From Hyalella azteca (lineage: Eukaryota; Arthropoda; Malacostraca; Amphipoda; Hyalellidae): 64,000 bases of DNA. The translations under genes and the position numbers were made by a program. The notes below the pieces were generated by a model. That model searched no databases. It worked only from the letters and a program-made list of their open reading frames with translations, and was not told the origin of the DNA. The stretch is taken from NCBI RefSeq assembly GCF_000764305.2, contig NW_025939612.1:1-64000 (forward strand), given 5' to 3'. Shown piece after piece: positions 1 to 12,160 of the stretch (position 1 is the first letter of the stretch; every line of letters begins with the position of its first letter).

Positions 1-2539
1 GGGCCCATTTTGACACTTTTTACAAAATTGTGTTTCATTAAAAATTGAATAACTCTATAGGCGTCTAATTCACATCATACATTCCTCATTAGTTGCACCT
101 TTAAACAAAACAAAGAACCACCTCATATCAATTAAAACTTCATCAAAAATTTAGTTTAAAAAAAGTGGGGGGCGCGCTGCCCCACGTTACCCTACTGGAA
201 AGTCAGCTGGATTATCAGTATTAAACTGCTTATCGAGCGTAAAGACTACTTTAGCGCCACGACTAATTGTAATGCTAAATAAGTGACCTCATTAAGGGCT
301 TCAAGGAGACTAGCCTGGCCCCACAATATACAGAGACTCGTTACGTTGCTTGGATAAATGAGAGCTCCACCTGAATCGAGTTGTGAAAAAGACGCCACTC
401 CTGTAGAATAAATTAACTTCCCATTATTTAGAAGTGGCTTGCTGGGAAATCAAAAACTGGAAAAATCTGTTTATCATTTTTGAGAATCTAAAAACCACAC
501 GCTACGATATTATGCAATATTTGGTCCCAAGTAAAATGAAATACCTAACTGCTTTAGAATCTAAATAACACGACCATAAATTTGCCATGCTGTCATTAAA
601 AACTTCAATAAGTTATCAATCCGCTCAAATTTGGCTTTTTTGCTAGAACATATACTCTTATACACGAACCAATTGTTAACTTCGGCCTTTAGAAATGTGA
701 TCCTCTCTGTTTTTTTTTTTGTTGTACGCATTACAAAACAGCATACATCGGTACTACGTTACTTGACTTCAACATCAGACAGGGGCAACAGTTATGACAC
801 TGTTAACCTTCTTACTCATCATTCTCATAAAGCTTAGCATTTACACATAGAGCAGCGCGAAATCTCAGTCTCCGAGAGCGGTTTTTAAATTTTGAATTTT
901 CTCGCAGTTCAGACATGTATAGTGTATACGTTATCGAGACTTTAGTTTAAAAAATGCAAACCGATAGAAGAGGTTTGAAATAATCACTAAATAATTTCTT
1001 CCCATTGCTTTGCTCTTAAATTGTTAAATCTAATTTTAATTTATGCTTGAAGATTCAGTCGTAGAAATTGGTCATGCTCGTTTTCTCTAATTTTAATTGA
1101 TGCGTTAAGATGCCGAGTTTTAAATGCCCGAACCTGTGCAAGGTGCCGAGTCGAATATCAGGAACTTTTTTGGAAAAAAAGACGTGACCACAGATAAAAT
1201 CTTGTTGATGTCATTGACTAACTTATCTTCAAGTTTTCGCCCGACTGCTCAAACTTTGTCTATTGTTCCGAAACTCGCCTAACTTCTTGCAGACACGACA
1301 TGATGTCAGGACTCAGTTTGGCACTCAATCCTAACTAAATTAGTTTGCTTGAGCCATCGCAGGCGAACTTCAACGTCCATACTTTATTTGCTTGTCGAAG
1401 ATTTGTATGTTGGATTTAGCTGTCACCATTTTTGTTTGGGAAATTAATGTGGGGAACAATAGCATTATTAAACCTATTTTAGAGAAGCTTTAGCCCCATA
1501 AAATATTCGAAAGTTATCAGAAATGATTTTATGTTCATTTATTACATTTTTGAGTGGCCAGGTCAATTTATATTGCACATTAAAATTCAATTTAATGTGC
1601 AATATAAAATTGAAATAAATAATCAAACAATAACCAGTATAAATTAAGTTAAATATGATCATAAATTAGGAGGCTTATACCGCCTCCTATTCTGTCCCCT
1701 GTTCTGAAAAGCTTATTGCAAATGTGTTAATGATACAAATTTCCCTACTAATTTTCATCAACAAAAGAGACCCTCTAACAATTCATCAATATTTTTCTTG
1801 AGGAGAACCGCTAATACGTACATCAATAGTTTAGAACAATGTTCCAAGTTTTCTTCCAATTTGAAAAATTTTTGTTTTGAAAAAAAGATTACAGGTTTTT
1901 AAATAAAAGAATAACAAAATATCGCATACGGAATTTATTTATTTAATCATAAACATAATAGTCATTTTTAGACAAAATTAATAAAAAGAAAATATCAGAA
2001 GATCGCCTGACCGATGAAAATAAATTTCTAGGTATTTGAAACGTGCCGTATTTTTTCGTGGAAATTCTTACCCGCGACTCAACTAGCGATTCTTCAGATC
2101 TGTCCATCTTGCTCGTTGCCATGGTGATCCCTAAATTGATTCTCAGGAATTTGCTAGCAGTTTTTTTAGGCTTGGGAACTTGTCGGAGGTGAAATGGGTT
2201 CCTGTGATGCCGAAGCCTCGTATTCCGCCTCAAGCGATGAAAAGCCAGAGATTTTGATTGTGTTAAGCCTCATGCTTGGATTTTTTTTATTACGACGAGT
2301 TGCCCCAGACGATCAGATTCGTCAACCTAATTTCACTACACATTTCTTCGCTTAATCCGAGGAGGTTACAGAAACGCTGATTAATTAATTCAGTATTAAT
2401 ATAACGACCAGTTAATCTAGCCTAGAACTGCTATCTAATTTACGAATGATAAGAGTATGTGTGACTGATATGTGCTCACTGTTATTATTTGTGTTCCAGA
2501 CGAGCCTACACCGAGCAGAAGGGAGAAGTGTTCCCGAGT
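1..2539. other. Intergenic, no gene recognised
   Basis: AT-rich. At 175-196 the minus strand reads AGTAGGGTAACGTGGGGCAG, which recurs with one change at 26058 (a dispersed repeat fragment). A 96-codon minus frame at 1943-2233 is basic and followed by an AATAAA-rich stretch, but shows no recognisable domain or splice context. Apart from the hairpin at 1564 I see nothing else. Confidence 0.6.
1564..1612. repeat. Imperfect inverted repeat (hairpin)
   Basis: Arms around ATATTGCACATTAAA and TTTAATGTGCAATAT pair over about 20 bases across a short loop. It stands alone in AT-rich DNA with no similar copy elsewhere in the window. Confidence 0.7.
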
Positions 2540-2692
2540 CCAGTTCCCATACTTTCAAAAAAATTTCAGAGATCGTAAGTTCATCAGCCAATCATTGACG
2601 GTCTTTCAAGCAAAATCCACCAATCATAGACAAGAAAATAGTGCGTAAGTACTTACGTTCACTTCGCGAGTTTTGAAAGTATGGCCCTGGGT
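2540..2692. mobile_element. MITE-like element with CCATACTTTCAAAA inverted ends
   Basis: Terminal inverted repeats CCATACTTTCAAAA / TTTTGAAAGTATGG bound about 140 bases that contain a perfect palindrome, CGTAAGTACTTACG. No coding capacity. Related copies are at 11863-12013, 12010-12160 and 21709-21853, so this is a dispersed non-autonomous DNA-transposon family. Confidence 0.75.
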
Positions 2693-3504
2693 TTTAACTT
2701 CCAATTCCTTTAACTAACAAGGATAACTGCCACAAGCAAAGCTTTTGGAAATTGTGATTAAATTTTGCAGTACTATTGTACACCTGGATAGAAAAAGCTA
2801 CAAAAGTTTTTTTTGTACTTCTAATGTAATTAATTTTTAATTAAGTTCTTAATTCATATTTCGTACTCGAGAAAGATACAGATTTTTGATGCCTTGAAGT
2901 CTTGTGATTCCTAAGGTTTTTTCCGAAAAGTTCTGTTTGTAAACGCCGATTTCTTCTTTCCCATTTAATCAAGTACGCTATTGAATGAAGGGTCTATTTC
3001 ATTTCTGTAGGTCTGTTTTTTTACCAGAAGCACTCAATCGGTTACTTCATATTTTTTTACCTTTATTAAATTGCTAATTGCTGCCCCTGTAACACCGGTT
3101 GCCCCCAAATGGGCCCAATTTCTCATTTATTCTATAATTGAGTATCAAACATAGTGAGCTGAAGTCTGTTACTAGAACTACAAAACGCAGTAAATTGGTA
3201 ATAGAATGTTTCTTCCTGAACTTCTGCTGCCTGGGAAAAACACCTACTTCAAATTATCCAAACGATGAAGAAATAATGTTTTTCACTAAACTTGGATTTC
3301 GGCAGCTAATTGGACACACTGATTTCCTGGTATTTCCAGCCATGCAAGCAAGTTTATTTTAAAATAATGTGTCAACATTGCAAGCCGCGAGCTGCGGAGT
3401 TGGCAATCGTTTATGTGATCAGCAATTATTGTGGTCCGTATAATTCAGGGTATCGGAATTGAGTAAACTATTTATGATGCACTTATAATCTGAACTGGTC
3501 TTTT

Positions 3505-3742
3505 AGTGGGTCATCCTGACCCAGTTTGGTAGTGGGTCATCCTGACCCAGTTTGGTAGTGGGTCATCCTGACCCAGTTGGTGGGTCATCCTGATCCAGTT
3601 TTCCTTTTAGTGGGTCATCCTGACCCAATTAGTGGGTCATCCTGACCCAGTTTTCCTTTTAGTGGGTCATCTTGACCCAGTTTGGTAGTGGGTCATCCTA
3701 ACCCAGTTTTCCTTTTAGTGGGTCATCCTGACCCAGTTTGGT
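3505..3742. repeat. Tandem array of nine palindromes, GGGTCA-tcc-TGACCC
   Basis: Nine units of about 19-30 bases, each centred on GGGTCATCCTGACCC. The spacers alternate between TTTGGTAGT and TTTTCCTTTTAGT types, and three units carry single substitutions. The core is an inverted repeat of the nuclear-receptor half-site with a 3-base spacer, the geometry of a steroid-receptor response element. A half copy (GGATGACCC) is at 3819. Confidence 0.85.
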
Positions 3743-3745
3743 CTG

Positions 3746-6700
3746 GCAAAATGGCGTATCAGTACTACGTCCGTTCTCTGCTCATGCTGTGGGTGAGAAC
3801 TAGGGGCACTATTTGCACAGGATGACCCATTCAGTGTGATGAGCAAATGATAAACTCCAGAATTTAAATGTTAACTTCATTTGTTATCAATGGAAAAACG
3901 TAAAGCTAAAGTTAATTTAATTCTTAGTCTATGCAAATTTACCGTGCTATCAATTTTTTTAAGCAGGACGAAATCGTCCAACTGATGACCGTCTTGTCCT
4001 CTTTCTTTCGTTAATTCGCCTTCTGAGAATTGTTGGAAAATTCTATTGTTTCAATCACCTGATTTCAGTATTTTTTGAGAATCATCGGGCAATATATAAA
4101 GCTGTTTCTCTATTTATAGGAAAAATGACTTGGATTTCAGTGTATCTAGTCGTGTCGCTACGCCATGTTTCTCGGTGACAAATATGAACCCATATATCCT
4201 ATGCAATGCATGTAAACTCGAAAAATAAGTTATCTGTACCGTTTATAGAAGTCTTCCTAACAAGGAATTGCATTTTTGTATTCTTTCCATTACACTATTT
4301 TTTCGAGCCCCCCCAAAAATACATAATAACTATTTGCGCATGGTTACCTCATGCTGCTCCTCTATAACCACTGCAGTCCTGCCGTGTACACATCACAAGC
4401 CCGAGTCCTTTTCTTTAGCCGTATTAATTACACCGCAGAGCCACCGTATTGTCCTTCGCTGCCACGTTGCTGTTCCAATCTGCGAGAGCTTGTGATTGAA
4501 ACCACCGCATGTTTAAGCTCCTAAATCTGCCTTCTACGAGATAGATTTACAGTCTCGTATTTACATTCTCCAGTCTGACTATATGATTGGGCAGTCGAAT
4601 GCATCCTTAGAAGTTCAAATTAATTGCATATGACATGTTCATGCAATCCCTTGTTAATTTAAGTTACGCAGTGGTCTCACTTTCTACGGTGATTTTGAGG
4701 TCTGCAGTGGTCGTAGGTGCTAGTTAAATTATTTTTCTAATTTTCGCTTTACGTCGTTGATCAACGTGAAACATGTGAATGTTACGGTAATGGTTATGCT
4801 AACCCAAGTTCTGTTCAGAGTATGACCTGATAATATCTAAACGTCAACGCTGTGATTTTGAATAAAGTGCATGTCGTTAAAAATCGGGATACTGACTGAG
4901 GGTCGTCGATATGTTTAATTCCAAGTAACACACGAAGAATAAATGAAGGGGCATCTAGCATAGGAGCGTCAACCTTCACAGAGAAAATACCGAGTGCAAA
5001 CATTCCACTTTCCGCCCGATCAAGCGGCCGATGGAGCCAGCGATCGTGTAGCCTTCGGCGTGCGCTTAAATCTTTTTTCGCCGGATTCAGCGTTTTCTTT
5101 CAGGGTCATAAAATACGAATCAGTCCACGCGGTGTTACTTAGAGAACTCCGTCTCCTGTAGAGATTCTTAGCTTAATGCTGATTGGGCAGGCAACATCGC
5201 TAGATCTTCCTTGAAAAATTAATGAGATTCATGATAAATGAAGTTTTTTTAATGATTTAAAAAACGTTATCTATATTTTCATTGTTTCGATCAGCACGGA
5301 GAACAGTTGCTACACAGGTTTTTTGGATAGGAAAAATTAATCTTCCTCTCTTGTTTTTTATTGCATTAAATGTCAAATATGGAAAAATGTACTTAAGAAA
5401 ATCAAATGTAGTTTTATAAAATATGAGAAGCGCGCATTTGTTACTCCGGTTGGTTTTGCCACTGAGTTTACAGTGTATATTGAGCGGACGAAGTGTTCAG
5501 GGAAAGCCGACCAGTTTGAGGTGAGCTCGATGAAGCACACTCTTATATGTACGGCCTACAGCTAGGCAGACTCGAGGCCTCAATCTTGCTCATTTTTTAT
5601 TCCAACAATAAAGAAACGCTGCTAAATTTCAGCCCCTGTACAAGGGAGAGCTGAAAGTTTCACGCCTGCCCAGAGAACTCTTGCGAGCTTCGACCATTAA
5701 ATTTCAGAAGCCAGTGACGCATTTTTATCGGATTAAGTAATATGAAGCTAATTTCGAAGCTAAAATTTGTTGTCCATCGTCGGAATTTTCGTTTCATTTT
5801 CGCGTAATAGTTCACAAAGAGAATTGCTGACGTTGTGCAGATCGCCACCTCTGTTGGATGCAGAAGCTCGTTGGAATACATGCAGTTGCAACATTGAGCT
5901 AACCGCACTATTTCATTAACGAAATGACCTGACTTGAAAATGACCTGAAATGACTCAATCTTCTTTAGACGACTTGGAATCGATCTAATCCAGAGATTAC
6001 GTGATTTTCTTGCATTTCTCGTTTGTTACTCGGTATTGATGGACTGAATCTAATACGAAATTTCATCAGATCTTTTAATTCACTCAATTAGAAACAGGCC
6101 GCGAGGATAGGCGACTCCGTACCTCGACGCTGTAGCTTCGGACATGGTTTGTCCATGAAAGTTCTTCCTGCTACGTTCCAACTTATTTATTGTTTTCAAA
6201 AAGTTAGAAGCAAAAATCCTAAACTAAAACCAAAATGACCTCTGACAAAGTATGAATGTTTAGGTGACGGACTGTAATTGTGAAATAATATGAAAGCGAT
6301 TATTTTAATCCTTTTCCTTAAATTTTACAACGTTCATCGCTTGTTCAACCTAAAGCTTGGTGTTGTGAAACGCGTCCGCGAGACTGTAACGCCAGCTTCT
6401 GATGAAACCGTCATTGATGTACAGTAATAGAAATGTAAATGTCCACAAATTTTTCTGTCGTGCAATAACCGTCATGTGCTATTGGGAATAGCAAATTGAG
6501 AAAATGACCTCCTCCTCTCAAATAGCCTGAATAATCGAATGTACGACAATGTTCTTAAAAACCTAACTATTATTTTACGTGTAGTTCGATGCAAGATATA
6601 CATGCATTTGTAGTATTTTGTGTGCGGCTAAAACGCGTTGGTTATAGATTTGGGTCCGCTATCAAACGCCTGCCGAGATAAGTCCAGGGCAAAAAGTACC

Positions 6701-6931
6701 GTCACGCGCGGCCGTGGCTCACTGCAATGACTGCCATAACAATACTACGCGCTGTAAAATAAGTAATGCAGCGCACGTAAGCTTCTACGACACTGTACTA
6801 ATTTAGGCAGTAAATAAAAAATTAATCTTTGCTGCGAGTGACCAAGAGAATCTGAAGTCAGTAGTTATCTCAACCACGACAGCTGGCGTCACGTACATGA
6901 AAGGAAATTAAAGCTGGTACGTGACACCTTC
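3746..6931. other. Intergenic, no gene recognised
   Basis: Short open frames only (at most 82 codons), none with a recognisable domain. 5' exons of the CENP-B-type gene could be hidden here; I could not find a start exon with a matching phase-1 donor. Confidence 0.55.
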
Positions 6932-7071
6932 TGCTGGCTGACGCAAGACAGCTAATGCTGCTGGCTGACGCAAGACAGCTAATGCAGCTGGCTGTCACAA
7001 GACAGCTAATACAGCTGGCTGACGCAAGACGGCTAATGCAGCTGGCTGAGGCAAGACAGCTAATGCAGCTG
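6932..7071. repeat. 27-bp minisatellite, about five units
   Basis: Unit GCTGGCTGACGCAAGACAGC plus TAATGCA. The same satellite fills 26239-26665. Its right end runs straight into adapter sequence at 7072. Confidence 0.9.
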
Positions 7072-7109
7072 CTGTCTCTTATACACATCTAGATGTGTAT
7101 AAGAGACAG
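7072..7109. other. Nextera mate-pair junction adapter (assembly artefact)
   Basis: CTGTCTCTTATACACATCT is followed immediately by its reverse complement (AGATGTGTATAAGAGACAG). This 38-base double mosaic end is the circularisation junction of Tn5-based mate-pair libraries. It is not native DNA, and the sequences on either side were probably some kilobases apart. Confidence 0.95.
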
Positions 7110-7110
7110 C

Positions 7111-7314
7111 GTTCATCTAGCGCACGCGTCGAGACAAGCGTTCATCTAGCGCACGCGTCGAGACAAGCGTTCATCTAGCGCACGCGTCGAGACGAGCGTT
7201 CATCTAGCGCACGCGTCGAGACAAGCGTCCATCTAGCGCACGCGTCGAGACGAGCGTCCATCTAGCGCATGCGTCGAGACGAGCGTCCATCTAGCGCACG
7301 CGTCGAGACGAGCG
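7111..7314. repeat. 29-bp minisatellite, seven units
   Basis: Unit GTTCATCTAGCGCACGCGTC plus GAGACAAGC, period 29, starting immediately after the adapter. Units 1-4 have GTT and units 5-7 have GTC, so the array has diverged in two blocks. Confidence 0.9.
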
Positions 7315-7803
7315 ATGCTAGTTGTACTTATCTGTATGATATATTTGTATGCTATATTATAGCCTATGCGGAAAATTATTTTTATGCTATAATTGTGACT
7401 CAGCAGCTGAACTGAGTTACGTATAACCAGTCTGACATTATGTCTACTTTGATAAAGGATCGCCCCGAAGTTTGCTCTAGGTTACGAGTGCGCGACCCCA
7501 CTAATATGCAGGCTATCGCTTAGGGCGGTGTTTCGGTGTCGCCTCCAAACTTTCAAGTGTGATAATATCAAACTTGCTTCCAAATAAAACCATTTTAAAC
7601 TCTATAGCCATTTTTCACCATGTGTCAATCGCTAAGACGACAAATCAGTGCCATGTAGCTTGTATCTGCAATGTCCATGAAGGAATCAGACGATATCAAT
7701 AGCATATCCTTATCAATTCTCCATCTGCCCTCCGCATAGGTAATACGATCGCTTGTTTTGCTTCTAAAATAATAAGTCTGAGTTTCCTTTTTGTACATTG
7801 CAG
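7315..7803 (+). other. Probable intron upstream of the CENP-B-type exon
   Basis: AT-rich non-coding sequence ending in the acceptor at 7802-7803. How far the intron extends is unknown because of the adapter chimera at 7072-7109. Confidence 0.5.
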
Positions 7804-10800
7804 ATATAAAGCAGAGCGCCTATGCGAGGATTGATTGGCCTACGGAAGGAGACGAAGTTGCTGCGTCCGTCTCGTCGTCCGCGGCCGCCGTGTCTCGCGC
7901 CTCTCCAGCGAGCCGCTCTGCCGCCTCAGCACAGCTCCTGTGTCCTAAGGAGGACAGTTTACTGCCACCTCTCACTCCTCTTGCTCACAAAGATCCAGCC
8001 GTTAGTTCTGCTAAAGGTGCTGCTGTACGAAACACTTCTTTGTTATCGCAAGTAAAACTCGACGAATCTGCAGACTCTTTGTCGATATCGCCCGTTTCCT
8101 CGCCTGTAATGACCTCCGTCGTGTCAACGCTAACGGACTCACAGCCTGCCCAGGCCTCCACCTACACATTCAGCTCCATCCTGAGCAACCCTTCCTCCCT
8201 GTCATCGCTCTCTAAGAGCGGCAACGCTAGCATATCCTTAGTATCGTTGAGCCCTAATATTCAGAGCAGCCAACCTTCACTTTTTAACCCTCCTTGTGCC
8301 ATCTCCTCGAAGAATCCGGCGGACGGTTCTCTTTATAATCCTCTTCCTAATCCACGAGCGAGCACCTCATTTTCAAACTCGTCGTCTACGTTGTTTGCGA
8401 GTTCAGCTTTGTCGTTCTCCACGTCATCTCCATTGTACTTGAGTTCAAATTCTCCTTTCCCTCCGTACTCCTCGTCGCTCTCTTGCTCCTCGTCTCGTCT
8501 TGGTGTGACCGTCGGGAGCAGCAGCTCAAGCGGCGCTTTGTTCGCGCCGTGCCGCGTTCTTCATAACAGGGAGGAAGCCAGTGACCGGAGTGAGTCCCAA
8601 CAAAGCGAAGCTGATAATTTCTGTGCTGTCACTGAGGACATGAGCAACAGTAACAGTAATGACGTTGATATTCTCTCTGGCTGCGCAGAGTCGCTACCTG
8701 TTACGGATTCATCTCCGTCCAAACGACTCAGGTTTAGCATTGAAGAATTGGCAGATAGAAACACGTGTTCCCCTCTGCTTGGCATGGTTAGAGGAGGCTC
8801 GTGTAACGCCGAAGAGAAGCTGTCAACCGCGCCTGCAATTATTACTGTAAATCAAGCCGATGTTATCTCTGGGGCCAACTCTGTGTCGGTTACGAACACT
8901 GGTACTGGTTCAGCTCTATCAGGGGCCAATGATGTGCATTTATTCGGGCCAGATGGCCCGGTGTCCATCAGTTTTGTGCAGGAGTCGGTCGCTGACGCTC
9001 CTGTCACTCACAAGAAACTAGATTTTTGCACTCACGGAGTCGATTCTCTTACGACTAAAGAAAACCATTCCGCAAGTACAGGTGATGATTTATCTAAGCC
9101 TTTAGTGAATTTAACTTCTAAAGCGGCTAAGAAAGTCTTGGGTTCCGATGAGAAAGAAATTTCAGTTTCTGCAGCAAGTGTTGATATTGTGCCTCATGAT
9201 CTCGAATTTGATGTCGTGGCGGACGGCAGTTGCAGCAGCAGCAGCGCAAGCGAAGACTCTGAGCTTACGTGCCAAGCTTCGGTTTCTGTGTCACGGTCCA
9301 AAAATAATCGTCGGCTCAGACGGCGAGCAAAAATGAAGCGAATTGAAGAACGTCGCAAATGGCTTGCCCGCGAGAAAAAGCTTCTTTTCTCGGGTTTGAA
9401 AAGTCATCGACCTCTGACTCGGTCTCTCGATAAGCAGAAGAAAAATTCGGCCTCTATTCAGAGAGATCACAGGGCAGAACTTTGCACTGAAGAAATGGTG
9501 ACTAATGAAGATGCTTTGGACGACCTGCAGGTGGACTGCGATCCTCTGAACGTTGACACTGTAGACTGCGTGCAGGTGAGCGTTTCTGACGTGGACTGCG
9601 CGGACGCCGGCGACGCAGCGTCGTCCAAAAACATCGATGTCGGTACGAACTCTGAGCTCAGCGACCTCACGACCTTCGGCAAGACCGCTATGGATAAAGA
9701 AAATCGCTCAGTTGGTCCTGAAGCAAACTTAAAGACTTGTTCTGTTGTGCGATCCCAGGCCGACGAATTTTGCAGCAGCAAGGATTCTTCATTTAAAATT
9801 GGTCGTGCGAAAACTCCAAGTATTAGCCCGATGGTCCTCTACTCCATGCCTCCGTACAAAGAGAAGGAAAAGCAGACGCGCACAACCCTGATGCTGCATG
9901 AAAAAGTGAAGGTCATCGAGGCATTTCTTGACGGCAAATCTCAGCGTCAAATAGCGCACCTGCACAACATAGGCAAGACACAAGTGAGCGGCATCATCAA
10001 GAAACGCGAGGACATTTTATCCTTGTACCGCAGCAACCTTCTTCGGGGCGACAAACTCACGGCCAAACGCCAACGCAGGAGCGAGTACGCGCTGCTCAAC
10101 GAACATCTTATCAAGTGGTACCGTCACATCGCAGCCGGCACCAAGATCACCACGGGCATGCTCAGGGCTAAGGCCCTCCAGATCGCTCCTCAGCTCGGCT
10201 ACCACGACTTCAAAGCCTCTAATGGCTGGCTGGCAACCTTTAAAGGTAACAACAACCTCAAGTTCTCCAGGGCGATCAGTAATAACAATGCCGGGGAGTC
10301 TGTCAACAACAACAACAACAATGCTAATAATAACAATTATCATAACATCAGCAAGGCTGAGATGCCTGAGCGCTCGAATGCCCCTGCCATGGCGGATGAG
10401 GCCTCTTACTTCGAAGAGGCCGACGTCGAGACCAACACCACGGAGGAGGAAGATCCCAACCCCTTACTGGGCACCGAAGGAGGCCCGGGGCCTATCATGG
10501 ACCCTGTGGGAGGGAGCAGCCTCATGGGGCGCGTGGTGGGGGGAGGAGCTACTGGTGAAGGTTTGCCCTCTGCAGGAGGTCCGTGTTCCGGAGGGTTCTT
10601 AACGAGTCCGGGGCTACTACAAGGCGCCGCGGCGGCCATCTTGAAGTGCGGTGTTAGTGTCGCCGGTCAGTCTGCTTCTAATTTACCTCCTCAGTTACCC
10701 ATGGAGGCGTTCCACCTCAGCCGCTCAGCTGGTGCTATGGACCATAACTCCGCTGCTGCTCACCACCACCCTCACCATCATCATCACCACCACCACCCTG

Positions 10801-11195
10801 CGCCCGCAGGACCTCCCTCCCTCTCCCTCGCCGCCGCCAGTAAAGGCGACGCGGCAGCTGCAGCAGCTGCGGCTGGGGTCCTTGGGTACAAATCCGAGGA
10901 ACCTCTTGGCTATGGCAGCTACGACCATCACCATCATCACCACCACCAGCTGCAGGCCAGGATGGCACCTGATCAGCTGGCACCACAGCTGGCAGGGCGA
11001 GCTATGGCAGGCGATCAGCTGGTCGGCAGGATGGGTGATGGAGGAGGCAGCGCATCTGTTGCCTCAGCTGCAGCTGCAAGCTCTAGTGCTGCAGCTGCTG
11101 CTGTAGCTGCCGCTGCACGCACCTCTGAGTACAACTACGCTCCGTACACATTCCCGTCAGGCTACTACGGCTACCACTTCCTCGGCCAGTACTAA
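7804..11195 (+). CDS. 3'-terminal exon of a CENP-B/Pipsqueak-type DNA-binding nuclear protein
   Basis: Seen: a strong splice acceptor (pyrimidine run ending TTGCAG at 7803) opens a frame that runs unbroken to TAA at 11195, about 1130 residues. The exon begins in phase 1, so an upstream exon supplies the start; the first in-frame ATG is at 8109. Numbering residues from 7791: about 20-330 is Ser-rich and disordered; about 505-545 is a strongly basic stretch (RRLRRRAKMKR) that is a likely nuclear localisation signal; about 694-745 is a helix-turn-helix of CENP-B N-terminal/Pipsqueak type (KVKVIEAFLDGKSQRQIA, then KTQVSGIIKKRE); about 765-825 is a Tc5/CENP-B second helix-turn-helix ending in GWLATFK. 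Asn, His (about 985-1000 and 1045-1052) and Ala tracts follow. Known: this pair of domains is the DNA-binding half of pogo/Tigger transposases and of domesticated relatives. No DDE nuclease follows, so I infer a domesticated DNA-binding regulator rather than an active transposase. The exact family member is not recognised. Confidence 0.85.
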
Positions 11196-11295
11196 AATAC
11201 CTGCGTCTCCCCTTGTACTTGAACCGACCACTCGATGCTGCTCAGGCTCATGCCGCCTCACAGGACGCGTGCGTTCACTTAAAATAATTAAAAAG

Positions 11296-11301
11296 AATAA
11301 A
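11296..11301 (+). promoter_or_regulatory. Candidate poly(A) signal of the CENP-B-type gene
   Basis: AATAAA lies 100 bases after the stop at 11195. A second AATAAA is at 11500-11505. Either could serve; only transcript ends would decide. Confidence 0.4.
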
Positions 11302-11862
11302 ATTTATCAATTACAAAATAATTAAATATTGGGTGCCAAATTATTTATTTCGCATAGTATTTTGAAGCCAATCATGAGGCATTCGATCGCCGTATTTTCT
11401 TTCTTGTCAGCGAAATGAACGTCTCTGTGTAGACGTTACAAAATAATCTAAATGCAATAGAAATATAGATGTTAATACTAGTGATAATTATATGCAGCGA
11501 ATAAATTAAAATAAGGATCAATGTGAATAATGGCAGCTTGGTTTGTCATTGAAAGGTAGCACAACACAGCGCTACGATTTGTACTGTCATGCTGGTGAAG
11601 AAGCTGGCTCGACATACCTGTATTCCTGCGTAGTTAATGTGAACTCTTCTATTCTACCTGTAAATAATTTAATGCTTTTATTTATTTATGTACCGTGTAC
11701 ATTCGGTGCTCGCTAGGAGTGAGCTCAACTTCGGTTTAGTTATATGCAAGAAAACTAAACACTGAGAACAAAATGACTTTGATGTGCCTGAATGACTAGC
11801 ACATAATTATTGCTGACTCATGATGAGCCGTCTTGCGTGGCATCTTTCTGATACATAACTTA

Positions 11863-12013
11863 CTGGGCCTATAATTTAAAAAAAAAGTTGAGAGATCGTA
11901 AGTTCATCAGCCAATCATTGACGGCCTTTCAAGCTAAATCTACCAATCATAGACAAGAAAATAGTGCGTAAGTACTTACGTTCACTTAGCGAGTTTTGAA
12001 AGTAAGGCTCCTG
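11863..12013. mobile_element. MITE-like element, copy 2
   Basis: Same family as 2540-2692, with a decayed left end (ATAATTTAAAAAAAA). It lies about 670 bases after the CENP-B-type gene stop and directly abuts copy 3, sharing a GGGCCTATA motif at the junction. Confidence 0.7.
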
Positions 12014-12160
12014 GGCCTATACTTTCAAAAAAAGATAAGAGATCCTAAGTTCATCAGCCAATCATTGATGGCCTTTCAAGCAAAATTCACCAATCATAGA
12101 TAAGAAAATTGAGCGTAAGTACTTACGTTCACTTAGCGAGTTTTGAAATTATGGCCCCTG
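12010..12160. mobile_element. MITE-like element, copy 3
   Basis: Same orientation as copy 2 and head-to-tail with it. Inverted ends TATACTTTCAAAA / TTTTGAAATTATGG, with the internal palindrome GTAAGTACTTAC retained. Confidence 0.7.

Noticed and set aside
1943..2233. Basic 96-codon minus-strand frame
   Set aside because: No recognisable domain or splice context; length is within chance for the window.
7673..7741. Possible start exon (ATG at 7673, donor-like GCATAG|GTAATA) for the CENP-B-type gene
   Set aside because: The ATG frame reaches TAG exactly at the donor, and the frame needed for the phase-1 join contains an in-frame stop without an ATG.
7804..11195. Active pogo/Tigger transposon
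   Set aside because: No DDE nuclease domain in the exon, no inverted ends seen around it, and the frame begins at a splice acceptor.
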